The notes beneath the pieces are model-generated. The model ran no database searches and was not told where the DNA came from. It saw only the letters and a list, made by a program, of their open reading frames with translations. Shown here one piece after another: positions 1 to 7,559 of a stretch of 16,599 bases of DNA. The first letter of the stretch is position 1, and every line of letters begins with the position of its first letter. The stretch is from assembly GCF_041909755.1 (NCBI RefSeq), contig NZ_JAYRCW010000059.1, positions 1-16,599 on the forward strand, given 5' to 3'. Origin of the DNA: Sandaracinobacteroides sp041909755. Lineage in GTDB: Bacteria; Pseudomonadota; Alphaproteobacteria; Sphingomonadales; Sphingomonadaceae. The position numbers were made by a program, and so were the translations under genes.

Positions 1-525
1 GACACGGCGACGAAGTTCAACAACGACTTCGGCGTCGAGCTGTTTCCGCTGCCGGAGCCCATCATGCCGCCCGAGGCGCTGCGGGTGAAATCCCTGCGCG
101 ATGGAACGGCGAAGATGTCCAAATCCGATCCTTCCGACCAGAGCCGCATCAACCTGGTGGATGGCGCAGACGAGATCCGGAACAAGGTGAAGCGCGCCAA
201 GACCGACCCGGAGCCGCTGCCTTCGGACGTGAAGGGGCTGGAAGGGCGGCTGGAAGCGCGCAATCTGGTGGAAATCTATGCCACGCTGTCCGGCCGGACG
301 ATGGCCGCGGTGCTGGAAGAGTTCGGCGGGCAGGGCTTCGGCCAGTTCAAGCCGGCGCTCGCCGATCTGCTGGTGGACAAGCTCGCCCCCATGAACGACC
401 GTTATCGCGAGCTGCTGGCGGACCCGGCCGCGATCGACCGGGCCCTGGAAGAAGGCGCCGAAGCGGCGCGGCTGGTCGCGCGGGAGACGATGCGCGAAGT
501 CAGGGACGCAGTCGGCTTCCTGTGA
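1..525 (+). CDS. trpS: Tryptophan--tRNA ligase, C-terminal part (5' end outside window)
   Basis: Class I aminoacyl-tRNA synthetase that charges tRNA-Trp with tryptophan in the cytoplasm. The frame is open from base 1 and 174 residues are visible, about half of the usual 330-350. The class I signature KMSKS, whose flexible loop stabilises the ATP transition state, is intact at visible residues 38-42. It is followed by the TrpS-typical stretch with IRNKVKRAKTD and then by the helical anticodon-binding region containing NLVEIYATLSG. The sequence ends with DAVGFL and a TGA stop. The catalytic HIGH-like motif and the N-terminal Rossmann half lie upstream of the window. The next gene begins 34 nt downstream, so the two may share a transcript, though their functions are unrelated. 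Confidence 0.96.
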   Translation, partial: DTATKFNNDFGVELFPLPEPIMPPEALRVKSLRDGTAKMSKSDPSDQSRINLVDGADEIRNKVKRAKTDPEPLPSDVKGLEGRLEARNLVEIYATLSGRTMAAVLEEFGGQGFGQFKPALADLLVDKLAPMNDRYRELLADPAAIDRALEEGAEAARLVARETMREVRDAVGFL

Positions 526-559
526 CAGCCCCGGGAATCTGCGGCCTGGAAAAGGGCTG

Positions 560-1444
560 ATGCTGCCGGGTCTTCGCATCGGCCATGCCCATTGCGCGCA
601 GTCGCGCACGGGCGTGACCGTGCTGGTGCCTGACAGCCCCGTGGTGATGGGCGTTGACGTGCGCGGGGGCGGGCCCGGCACGCGCGAAACCGACGCGCTG
701 GAGCCGACCACGCTCGTCGAGCGCGTCCATGGCCTTGTGCTGGCGGGCGGCTCCGTCTTCGGGCTGGAGGCGGCATCCGAACTGGCGCTGCTGATGGCGC
801 GGGACGGCATCGGCCTGCCCGTGACGGCAGAGGTGGCGGTGCCGGTGATCCCGTCAGCCATCCTGTTCGATCTGGCGAATGGCGGAGACAAGGGCTGGGC
901 GCGTGCCGGGGGCGGAGATTCGCCCTATCGCCGGCTCGCGCGAGACGCGTATGCGGCGGCCGCGACCGGGGATGCAGAAGGCCCTGTCGGGGCGGCGTTC
1001 GGCGCGCGCCCCGGCAGCCGGGCGGGCGGGATCGGCCTGGCACGCGCCGACCTGGATGGCGGCGGGCAGGTGGCGGCGCTGGTGGCGGTGAACTGCTTCG
1101 GGGAGGTGGAGGCGGGGGAGCCGCCGCTGACAGGCCCCGTGCCGATGCCGAAGCTGGCGGGCAGGGCGGTCTACGGCGAGGGGCACACCTGCATCGGGGC
1201 GATCGTGACCGACCGGCCGTTGACGCGCCCGGCCGCGAAACGGGTGGCGATGATGGCCCATGATGGTCTTGCCCGCGTGATCCGGCCCATCCACACCCCC
1301 TTCGATGGCGATGTTCTGTTCGCCATGAGCCTGTCCGCCGAAAGCCCGGCGCGGGTCGAGCCCCTGCTGCTGGCGGAGCTGGGCACCCGCGCTGCCGATT
1401 GCGTGGCGCGGGCAGTGCGCCGCGCGGTGGGGCTGCCGGGATGA
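560..1444 (+). CDS. P1 family peptidase (NylC/DmpA-like, N-terminal nucleophile hydrolase)
   Basis: Predicted member of peptidase family S58/P1, the group that includes L-aminopeptidase/D-esterase DmpA and the nylon-oligomer hydrolase NylC. These proteins cut themselves internally to free an N-terminal Ser or Thr nucleophile. The 294 residues show the family's opening (LRIGHA near 5-10), the VRGGGPGTRETD block at 34-45, the glycine-rich LAGGSVFGL block near 61-69, and GEGHTCIGAIVTD at 206-218. By alignment in memory with NylC (Asn-Thr) and DmpA (Gly-Ser), T210 would be the nucleophile and H209-T210 the self-cleavage site. The start is an ATG preceded by a purine-rich GGAAAAGGG. The physiological substrate is unknown. 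The protein is somewhat shorter than many relatives. The stop overlaps the next start as ATGA. Confidence 0.88.
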   Translation: MLPGLRIGHAHCAQSRTGVTVLVPDSPVVMGVDVRGGGPGTRETDALEPTTLVERVHGLVLAGGSVFGLEAASELALLMARDGIGLPVTAEVAVPVIPSAILFDLANGGDKGWARAGGGDSPYRRLARDAYAAAATGDAEGPVGAAFGARPGSRAGGIGLARADLDGGGQVAALVAVNCFGEVEAGEPPLTGPVPMPKLAGRAVYGEGHTCIGAIVTDRPLTRPAAKRVAMMAHDGLARVIRPIHTPFDGDVLFAMSLSAESPARVEPLLLAELGTRAADCVARAVRRAVGLPG

Positions 1445-1899
1445 TCTATGATGACGCGAGCTGGCATTCCGGCGGCGACTTTCCCGTCGATCTTCCGCCC
1501 GAAGCCGGGGGCACGCACATCGGGCTGTTCCTGGCCTGGATGCTGCTGAACGGGCAGGGCGGCGAACGGCACGCCGGGGAGTTTGGCGGACTGACGCAGC
1601 GCGCGCAGACACCCGGCGAATGGTTCATGGCGGCTTGCGACGGAAAGCTGATGTCGGAAGACCTGTCCGTGGCGGGCAATGCGTTCGCGACGGCCTATTA
1701 CCTGTATGACGAGGATGGGCATGAGGATGGCGATCCATCCTATCTGCCTGACTATGCCAAGAGTTTTGCCGACGCCCCGAATGCGTACAGCGTGCCGGAC
1801 ACATGGGCGAGCTATGACAGGCTGGCCCCTCTGTTGGCGGCGCGCTTCGCGATGTGGCAGGGCAGGATCAGACATGAAGGACAAGACAATGGCCTATGA
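1441..1899 (+). CDS. Conserved protein of unknown function (YDDASWH...GGDFP family)
   Basis: A 152-residue soluble protein with no signal peptide or membrane segment. The start ATG at 1441 overlaps the stop of the peptidase gene (ATGA), which fixes it better than the ATG-less upstream extension of the same frame. Its N-terminus reads IYDDASWHSGGDFPVDLP, followed by THIGLFLAWMLLNGQ near residues 27-41. I recognise this combination as a recurring family of unknown function (DUF7832-like, recalled from memory only). An acidic middle (DEDGHEDGD) and a Trp/Tyr-rich C-terminus are visible. No catalytic motif is evident. The gene's 3' end overlaps the enoyl-CoA hydratase start by 11 nt, so it sits in a coupled three-gene run. 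The context does not reveal a function. Confidence 0.8.
   Translation: MIYDDASWHSGGDFPVDLPPEAGGTHIGLFLAWMLLNGQGGERHAGEFGGLTQRAQTPGEWFMAACDGKLMSEDLSVAGNAFATAYYLYDEDGHEDGDPSYLPDYAKSFADAPNAYSVPDTWASYDRLAPLLAARFAMWQGRIRHEGQDNGL
1877..1881 (+). promoter_or_regulatory. Ribosome binding site that fixes the enoyl-CoA hydratase start
   Basis: AAGGA lies 7 nt before the ATG at 1889 and inside the end of the preceding gene. It favours the MAYE start, usual for this family, over the in-frame ATG at 1874 and over the much longer upstream frame. Confidence 0.6.
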
Positions 1900-2662
1900 A
1901 ACGCTGCTGGTGGACCGGAAGGGCGCCGTCACCCTGGTGACGCTGAACCGTCCACAAGCGCTGAACGCGCTGAACAGCCAGGTGCTGGCTGACCTGCTGG
2001 CGGTGTTCGCAGCCTTTGACGCAGACGATACCCAGCGCTGCGCCGTGCTGACGGGCAGCGAGAAGGCCTTTGCCGCAGGGGCAGACATCAAGGAAATGGC
2101 GCCGCAGGGCGTTGGCGACATGTTCGGCAGCAATTTCTTCGCTGGCTATGACCTGTTCACCCGCACGCGCAAGCCGGTGATCGCAGCGGTTTCGGGCTAT
2201 GCGCTGGGCGGCGGATGCGAACTGGCGATGATGTGCGACTTCATCATCGCGGGCGACACCGCGAAGTTCGGCCAGCCCGAAATCAAGCTGGGCGTGACGC
2301 CGGGCATGGGCGGCTCGCAGCGGCTGGCCCGCGCGGTGGGCAAGGCGAAGGCGATGGAAATGTGCCTGACAGGGCGCATGATGGATGCCGCCGAAGCGGA
2401 AAGCGCGGGGCTGGTCGCCCGGGTGGTGCCGGCCGCCGACCTGCTGACGGAAGCGCTGAAGACCGCCGAGGCGATCGCTGCGATGCCGCCGCTGGCCGCA
2501 ATCGCCGTGAAGGAGCAGGTGAACGTGGCCTTCGAAACCACGCTGCAGCAGGGCGTGCTGTTCGAACGCCGCCTGTTCCACGGCCTGTTCGGCACCGAGG
2601 ACCAGAAGGAAGGCATGGCGGCGTTCGTGGAAAAGCGGCCTGGGAAATGGGTGGGGCGCTAG
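1889..2662 (+). CDS. Enoyl-CoA hydratase (crotonase superfamily)
   Basis: Hydrates trans-2-enoyl-CoA to 3-hydroxyacyl-CoA in fatty acid beta-oxidation or a related CoA pathway in the cytosol. The 257-residue length is standard. The CoA/oxyanion-hole segment AGADIKEM is at 63-70 and the second oxyanion segment ALGGGCELAM at 105-114. Both catalytic glutamates of true hydratases are present, E111 and E131 (the latter in FGQPEIKLGVTPG). This supports hydratase rather than isomerase or decarboxylase activity. The C-terminus ends in the usual KRPGKWVGR-type tail. The start at 1889 was chosen from the RBS and family N-terminus. A 118-bp gap follows before the polysaccharide block. It holds a short GC-rich inverted repeat (GGCGC...GCGCC) without a T tract and no convincing promoter. 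Confidence 0.93.
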   Translation: MAYETLLVDRKGAVTLVTLNRPQALNALNSQVLADLLAVFAAFDADDTQRCAVLTGSEKAFAAGADIKEMAPQGVGDMFGSNFFAGYDLFTRTRKPVIAAVSGYALGGGCELAMMCDFIIAGDTAKFGQPEIKLGVTPGMGGSQRLARAVGKAKAMEMCLTGRMMDAAEAESAGLVARVVPAADLLTEALKTAEAIAAMPPLAAIAVKEQVNVAFETTLQQGVLFERRLFHGLFGTEDQKEGMAAFVEKRPGKWVGR

Positions 2663-2780
2663 GCCGGCGCCAGCTGCTTGCCAGATTGACCCCCCTGGGC
2701 TATCGCCGGGCGACCATCGAGAAACATTCCTCGCAATCCAATCAGTCCATTCTGCCATCTGGGACAACAAGGCGCGCCAC

Positions 2781-3689
2781 ATGAACTGGATGACATGGAC
2801 TCTGAATGTTTGCCTGAAATATCGACTGATTTTTATTTCCGTTTTTGTTTCTTCTGTTGCCCTTGGCATCGCGTATCTTCATTTTTCGACTTACAAGTAC
2901 ACTGCTGAGCTAAGGGTTACGGCAGTCTATTCGTCTCAGCAATTGCCGTCCGGTATTGGCGGCATTGCCTCGCTTGCCGGGATCAGCCTACCGGGGGACA
3001 AGCAGGTCACGCCGATCGCGCTCTATTCAGAGGCCCTGCGCAGTCGCGATATCGCAGACGCGGTCGTGGCCGATAAGCGCTTGATGCAGCACATATTTGC
3101 CCGGAATTGGGATGCCGAGGCCAACGAATGGCGTCAGAATGCCGGCCCGTTCGATGCCGTCGTGAACGGCGCGAAACGTTTGCTGGGTGTTCCGGTCCAG
3201 GCGTGGCACGCCCCGGATTCGGCTGACGTGCAGCGGCATCTGCAGAAGAATATGGCGATCATCGAATCCCAGAAGACGAATGTGACGACAATTGCCGTCA
3301 ACGATCCTGATCCGGAAATGGCCAAGCGACTTCTGTCAGTCCTCAACAGTGCGGCGGACAATTACCTCAGGAAGCGCGAGCTCAGGAGATCGACGGAATA
3401 TGTGGCCTACCTTGAGCGGAAACTGACAGAGGTGGAGATTGCCGAATATCGGCAGTCGCTCGTGCAGGCCCTGTCCAGTCAGGAGCGGATGCGGATGATG
3501 GCGAGTTCGTCTGTGCCGTTTGCGGCTGAGCCGATGGGTCGCATCATCGCGTCCGTCCGGCCTACCACTCCGAAGCCGGTGTTCGTGATCCTGGCGTCGG
3601 TGGTTCTTGGTCTGCTGCTGGCTGTCCTAGCCTGCCTGTCTGCGCAACTTGTCCGGAATATCCGGAACGATGCTGCACACGCGGTATAG
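2781..3689 (+). CDS. Wzz-like polysaccharide chain-length determinant (no kinase domain)
   Basis: Inner-membrane polysaccharide co-polymerase expected to control the length of chains made by the Wzy polymerase. The 302 residues show the Wzz layout: a short cytoplasmic N-terminus, TM1 at about 14-34, a periplasmic domain of about 230 residues with a helical, coiled-coil-prone part (about 195-240, rich in Glu, Arg and Leu), a proline-rich segment RPTTPKP at 260-266, and TM2 at about 267-289. It ends after a 13-residue basic tail, so there is no Wzc-type tyrosine kinase domain. It opens the polysaccharide block. The first 120 bases are strikingly AT-rich for this genome (24 of 60 G+C in the line starting at 2821). 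A weak alternative is a shortened GumC/Wzc-type protein. Start: ATG shortly after GGCGCGCCAC, with no strong Shine-Dalgarno sequence. Confidence 0.85.
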   Translation: MNWMTWTLNVCLKYRLIFISVFVSSVALGIAYLHFSTYKYTAELRVTAVYSSQQLPSGIGGIASLAGISLPGDKQVTPIALYSEALRSRDIADAVVADKRLMQHIFARNWDAEANEWRQNAGPFDAVVNGAKRLLGVPVQAWHAPDSADVQRHLQKNMAIIESQKTNVTTIAVNDPDPEMAKRLLSVLNSAADNYLRKRELRRSTEYVAYLERKLTEVEIAEYRQSLVQALSSQERMRMMASSSVPFAAEPMGRIIASVRPTTPKPVFVILASVVLGLLLAVLACLSAQLVRNIRNDAAHAV

Positions 3690-3707
3690 TGGGGCGGACC
3701 TTTGGAA

Positions 3708-4280
3708 ATGCTGGGCTGCAAGCTGTGTAGTGGACCTGTTGTGCCAACCCTGGAAGGGCCGCCCGACAAGGAATCTGCGATAGCGGTTCAGCTCCTCTAT
3801 CGGCGCTGCCGGAAATGTGGCCTGACCTTCTCGGATCCTGTGGAGTCTGATCTGATTCCGACATTCTATTCCGCTTACACCGCGCATGTTGAGGACGTGC
3901 CTGAAACGCTCCGGCAATTGAAAGCGCAGCGGCGGCCGGGCGGAATGATCTATCTGCGAACGCCAAACGGCGTATCGCTGTTGTCGGGTGCATTCGGACG
4001 GAACTGGCGCGGATGGGAAACGCCGAGGCATCTGAACATTCTGACGAAGGCGGCCCTGACCCTTGCGGCTGAGGCATCGGATATGGATATCCGCATGATC
4101 GGCACGTCGAACGACATGCGTGCCGAGATGTTCGTTGGCAGCATGGCGAACCTGATTCCCTGGCAGCTGCCCCGGCGTGCAGCCGTTCTGCTTGTCCATG
4201 TGCCGATGGCGTGGGCCCTGCAGTTCGGGCGCGCAATCCGGCCGGACAGCGGCGAGGAGTTCGTTGCAGTGCTGGGCTGA
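3708..4280 (+). CDS. Methyltransferase remnant with the SAM-binding core deleted in frame
   Basis: The two ends belong to the zinc-ribbon class I SAM-dependent methyltransferases common in O-antigen and capsule loci. The N-terminus has a C4-x2-C7 ... C34-x2-C37 zinc ribbon and the GLTFSDP block. The C-terminus has RPGGMIYLRTPNG (76-88), FGRNWRGWETPRHLN (96-110) and a final DSGEEF. Between them the protein jumps from FYSAYTAH (53-60) straight to VEDVPETLRQL. The roughly 100 residues normally holding the DxGxGxG motif I and acidic motif II are absent, and the DNA has no room for them in any frame. The total is 190 residues instead of about 300. Methyl transfer should be impossible unless a partner supplies the core. 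The frame stays open, so this is either a recent deletion or a retained fragment. A TTG at 3702 is an alternative start, but ATG 3708 has better spacing from GGGGCGGA. Confidence 0.78.
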   Translation: MLGCKLCSGPVVPTLEGPPDKESAIAVQLLYRRCRKCGLTFSDPVESDLIPTFYSAYTAHVEDVPETLRQLKAQRRPGGMIYLRTPNGVSLLSGAFGRNWRGWETPRHLNILTKAALTLAAEASDMDIRMIGTSNDMRAEMFVGSMANLIPWQLPRRAAVLLVHVPMAWALQFGRAIRPDSGEEFVAVLG

Positions 4281-4283
4281 CAC

Positions 4284-5543
4284 ATGTGGAAAGGCGCACA
4301 TCTTCGCCATAGCCTGCTGAATCTGGGTGGCGCGGCGATTCCCATCCTGATTGGGCTGCCCTGTCTTGGCGTGCTGGCTCGCACGCTTGGGCCGGGGTCA
4401 CTTTCGGTTTTTCTGCTCATCCTCGCCCTGGTTGGCTATGCCGGGGTCCTCGACATGGGGATTTCCCGCGCTGTCGTGGCCTTGGTAGCAGAGCGGGCAG
4501 ATGACCGGGAAGCCAGGCTGCGGGTGCTCAGCACGGCATTGCTGACGGTTTCGGCTGTGGGCGTCGCCGTCAGCCTGCTGTTGCTGGTGGCGGCTGGCCC
4601 GCTGGTAACCGGCGTTCTGGGTCTGGATGGTCCGGACGCGCTGGATGCCATTGCAGGCTTCAGGCTGACGGCCCTGACCATCCTGCCTTTGCTGATTTTC
4701 CTGTGTGCCCAGGGATATCTTGATGGCACCCAGCAGTTTGCCGAAGCCAATCTGCAAAGGGCCATATCGGGATCCCTTCCGATTTTGACGGCAACGGTTG
4801 CAGCTGTGATTTCAGTATCGGTTGCGGGAACGATGGCGGGATTTCTGGTTGGCCGGCTCATTTCTCTTGCGGTTGTAATGATCAGGCGGGATTTCTGGCG
4901 ACTACTATCGATACGCATGCTCGACCGGGAGACGTTGCACCGTCTTGTGGGCTTCGGGAGCTGGGTTACCGTATCGGGGATCGTGAGCCCTGTGATGGGG
5001 TATCTGGACCGGTTCATCCTTGCGGCGGCGCGCGGATCCGCAGTCGTCAGCTTTTATGCTGCGCCTGCAGAGGCCGTTTTCCGCCTGCTTGTGATCCCCA
5101 CGGCGATCACGCGCAGCCTGTTTCCGAAGTTGTCCCAGCCGGCCGATCACGCTGCCCGCCGGGACGTCATTCGGCAGACCTACGTGATGCTGCTCGTTGC
5201 CTCGCTGCCGGCAGTCGCAATCGGATTGATCTGGGCGCCGCAGATACTGGATCTGTGGCTTGGCCCGGATTTCCGGCAGGGGTCCACGACCGTTCTGCGC
5301 ATTCTGATGGTTGGCTTCCTGGCCGGTGGGCTTGCGCAGATCCCGCTGACGCGCCTTCTGGCCGCGTCCCGGCCCGATACGGTCGCGATCCTGCATCTGT
5401 GTCAGCTGCTTCCGTTTCTGGCGATTGCCTACCAGTTGGGGCTGGTCTATGGCGCTGCGGGCGCCGCGGCGGCCTGGAGCCTGCGCAATATCATCGACCT
5501 TGCGCTTCTGAGTTTTTTCGCCCGTAGGCAGGCCCCCTTATGA
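4284..5543 (+). CDS. wzx: Wzx-type oligosaccharide flippase
   Basis: Polytopic inner-membrane protein of the MOP superfamily, expected to flip undecaprenyl-pyrophosphate-linked repeat units to the periplasm. The 419 residues are almost wholly hydrophobic, with about 12 predicted membrane helices. Family landmarks are LARTLGPG (31-38), LDMGISRAVVALVAE (56-70), the charged loop segment GYLDRFILAA (239-248), and FYAAPAEAVFRLLVIPTA followed by RSLFPKLS (257-284). It starts 3 nt after the methyltransferase remnant and ends in an ATGA overlap with the next glycosyltransferase. Flippases of this family are poorly conserved, so substrate cannot be read from sequence. Its place beside an EpsG-type polymerase supports the Wzx/Wzy-dependent pathway. 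Confidence 0.9.
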   Translation: MWKGAHLRHSLLNLGGAAIPILIGLPCLGVLARTLGPGSLSVFLLILALVGYAGVLDMGISRAVVALVAERADDREARLRVLSTALLTVSAVGVAVSLLLLVAAGPLVTGVLGLDGPDALDAIAGFRLTALTILPLLIFLCAQGYLDGTQQFAEANLQRAISGSLPILTATVAAVISVSVAGTMAGFLVGRLISLAVVMIRRDFWRLLSIRMLDRETLHRLVGFGSWVTVSGIVSPVMGYLDRFILAAARGSAVVSFYAAPAEAVFRLLVIPTAITRSLFPKLSQPADHAARRDVIRQTYVMLLVASLPAVAIGLIWAPQILDLWLGPDFRQGSTTVLRILMVGFLAGGLAQIPLTRLLAASRPDTVAILHLCQLLPFLAIAYQLGLVYGAAGAAAAWSLRNIIDLALLSFFARRQAPL

Positions 5544-6673
5544 GATTCCCGCTTTCGATCATCATTCCGACCCGGAATCGACCTCAGCAATGCGCCGCTA
5601 CGGTGAATGCAGTGCTGAAGTTTGACCATGATTTTGAACTGGTGGTGTTCGAAAGCAGCGAAGACTTCTCCACCGAAGCCTATCCTTTACACGATCCGCG
5701 GGTGCGGATCGTGCAGGGAGACAGCAGTTTCAACATGACGCAATGCTTCGAAGCCGCTGTTCTGGAAGCGCGGCGGGATTTTGTGTGCATGATTGGCGAC
5801 GATGATGGCGTAACGCCCAGTCTGTTTCAATGGGTCAGCCGGGCTGCGCGCGATAACTATACCTCGATCACAAATCGAGTTGACAGATATGTCATGTATA
5901 ATTGGCCGGATGTGAAATCGATATATTTCGGCGACAGAGATTCTGGCCGGCTTCAGCTTTTGATCGGAACGAATGGAGCTTCTGATGCCGACCTCGTTGG
6001 CGAGAGAAAGAAGTTTCTTCGAAATGCCGGCCAAGGGTGCGGGACGCTGCCTCGTGTCTATCATGGAATCGTATCCCGGTTTGTTCTTGAAGAAATGCGG
6101 AGCCGGTTTGGGCAGTGCTTTGACGGTGTAAGCCCGGACGTGTCCTTTTCCTACTTTGCTTCGATGGTTTCGAAGCGCCATGCCGTGGTGGACAACCCGC
6201 TCACGATTTCGGGCCAGTCAGCCGGCAGCAATGCCGGGCGAAGCGCCATGCATCAGCACAAGGGCGATCTGTGGTCCGACCCGCACATGCAGCGATATCG
6301 CGGTACGAACTGGCCGGCAGAGATTCCGGCCTTCTTCAGCGTCGAAACGGTCTGGGGGCAGGCAACGCTCAGTGCAATTGCAAATGCCCATCCGGCTGAT
6401 CTGAAGGATTTCCCCTTCAACTGGTACTATGCGCTTCTTCTGGTAAAGCACCCAGACCGGTGGCGGGAAACGATGGGTGCAGTCCGGCAGAATGGGGCGG
6501 CAACCACCTCTGGTCTTGCCCTGCAGCTTGCCCGGGTGGTGTTCGGCCAGGCGATGCAGCTTGGTGGCAGGATCGGCCGAAGGATAAGGCCGCCAGCCGG
6601 TGTGATCAGTGCCGACGCAGCAGACATCGCAACGGCAAGCCAGATCGTTGCGCGATATCTGGAGGACGCATGA
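5540..6673 (+). CDS. Glycosyltransferase family 2 (GT-A fold)
   Basis: Predicted cytoplasmic, membrane-associated glycosyltransferase adding one sugar to the lipid-linked repeat unit. The N-terminus LSIIIPTRNRP (5-15) is the GT2 nucleotide-binding strand and loop. MIGDDDG (84-90) contains the metal-binding DxD-like acidic triplet at 87-89. The remaining 280 residues are unlike the best known GT2 subfamilies. They contain a long middle region with many aromatic residues (about 100-300) and a basic patch GGRIGRRIRP near the end that could help membrane contact. No clear membrane helix is seen. The start ATG overlaps the wzx stop by 4 nt and its own stop overlaps the next start (ATGA), so it is tightly coupled on both sides. 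Donor and acceptor are unknown. Part of the gene (line starting at 5881) is only 40% G+C. Confidence 0.82.
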   Translation: MRFPLSIIIPTRNRPQQCAATVNAVLKFDHDFELVVFESSEDFSTEAYPLHDPRVRIVQGDSSFNMTQCFEAAVLEARRDFVCMIGDDDGVTPSLFQWVSRAARDNYTSITNRVDRYVMYNWPDVKSIYFGDRDSGRLQLLIGTNGASDADLVGERKKFLRNAGQGCGTLPRVYHGIVSRFVLEEMRSRFGQCFDGVSPDVSFSYFASMVSKRHAVVDNPLTISGQSAGSNAGRSAMHQHKGDLWSDPHMQRYRGTNWPAEIPAFFSVETVWGQATLSAIANAHPADLKDFPFNWYYALLLVKHPDRWRETMGAVRQNGAATTSGLALQLARVVFGQAMQLGGRIGRRIRPPAGVISADAADIATASQIVARYLEDA

Positions 6674-7548
6674 CCGTCATCATAGTCGGCGCAAACGGCA
6701 TGCTGGGATTCGCCCTGCACAGAGTGCTGTCTGACAAGGGGATTGACACCCTGGGGACGGTGCGGGGGCCGGTGCCGACGCATCCATGGAGCTCAGGGCT
6801 TCGCTATGCCGCTGGCATCGATATCGCGAAGTCGGATGGCTTGCTGGATCTCGTTCGGGCAACCGGAGCGCGGACGGTCATCAACGCGGCCGGCGTTATC
6901 AAGCAGGTTCCCGGCGTTGCAGACCTGGATCTTCTGTATCGGATCAATTCCGTGTTTCCGAGGCGTCTGCAGATGCAGCTGGCTGAACTCGGGGTCCGGC
7001 TGATCCATTTCAGTACGGATTGCGTGTTTTCCGGTCTGCAAGGCAACTATTCAGAAGCCGACATCCCCGACGCCGGGGATGCCTATGGCCAGTCCAAATT
7101 CCTTGGCGAGCCTGACGGGGCCAACAGCCTTGTGCTGCGGACATCGATCATAGGGATGGGGATGCAGCCCAACGGGTCACTCGTGGATTGGTTTCTTGGA
7201 CAGACCGGTTCGACGAAAGGCTATTCAAAGGCTGTATTCTCGGGTTTTCCGGTCAATGCTGTCGGCCAGTTCATTTCCGATCACATCCTTGATCAACACG
7301 ACCTTTCCGGCCTCTGGCACTATTCCGCTTCCGCGATCGACAAATTCAGCCTGCTGAAGCTGGTTCAAGGCGCCTGGAAGAGACATGACATCAGCATCGA
7401 AGCGGATGCTTCGGTCATCATCGACAGATCCCTTGATTCGTCTAGGCTGCGATCGCGCATCGGATGGGAGCCGGCTTCATGGCCAGACATGATCGAAAAC
7501 ATGCATGCGTTCTACGCCAGATTGGGTGAACGCCAGTCAGCAAGCTGA
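6670..7548 (+). CDS. RmlD-like SDR, probable nucleotide-4-keto-6-deoxy-sugar reductase
   Basis: Extended short-chain dehydrogenase/reductase resembling dTDP-4-dehydrorhamnose reductase (RmlD). The 292 residues have the cofactor-binding VGANGMLG (6-13), the NAAGVI segment near 72-77, the catalytic serine/threonine in HFSTDCVFSG (113-122), and the Y139-x3-K143 pair. Because the next gene is a CapE/FnlA-type dehydratase, the likely substrate is UDP-2-acetamido-2,6-dideoxy-L-hexos-4-ulose. That makes it comparable in role to WbvR or to the SDR half of FnlB/CapF rather than to rhamnose synthesis, and no RmlA, RmlB or RmlC is present. It lacks the C-terminal cupin domain found in CapF. Start: ATG 6670 after GGAGG, overlapping the upstream stop. 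A longer in-frame extension to 6460 merely shadows the previous gene. Confidence 0.85.
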   Translation: MTVIIVGANGMLGFALHRVLSDKGIDTLGTVRGPVPTHPWSSGLRYAAGIDIAKSDGLLDLVRATGARTVINAAGVIKQVPGVADLDLLYRINSVFPRRLQMQLAELGVRLIHFSTDCVFSGLQGNYSEADIPDAGDAYGQSKFLGEPDGANSLVLRTSIIGMGMQPNGSLVDWFLGQTGSTKGYSKAVFSGFPVNAVGQFISDHILDQHDLSGLWHYSASAIDKFSLLKLVQGAWKRHDISIEADASVIIDRSLDSSRLRSRIGWEPASWPDMIENMHAFYARLGERQSAS

Positions 7549-7559
7549 AAGCGAGATTC

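Noticed and set aside
402..1043. Long open frame on the - strand opposite trpS and the P1 peptidase
   Set aside because: Arg/Pro/Ala-rich shadow of GC-rich codons; no family motifs, and it lies wholly across two recognised genes.
1679..1888. Upstream extension of the enoyl-CoA hydratase
   Set aside because: Met/Arg-rich shadow of the preceding gene; the family N-terminus begins at MAYE with a good ribosome binding site.
2655..2671. GC-rich inverted repeat after the enoyl-CoA hydratase as a rho-independent terminator
   Set aside because: Only a 5-bp stem with a 7-nt loop and no following T run.
2686..2706. TTGACC as a -35 box for the polysaccharide block
   Set aside because: No acceptable -10 element 16-18 nt downstream; TATCGC is only 9 nt away.
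6460..6669. Upstream extension of the RmlD-like gene to 6460
   Set aside because: It overlaps the glycosyltransferase coding sequence by 210 nt; ATG 6670 has GGAGG and begins exactly at the nucleotide-binding strand.
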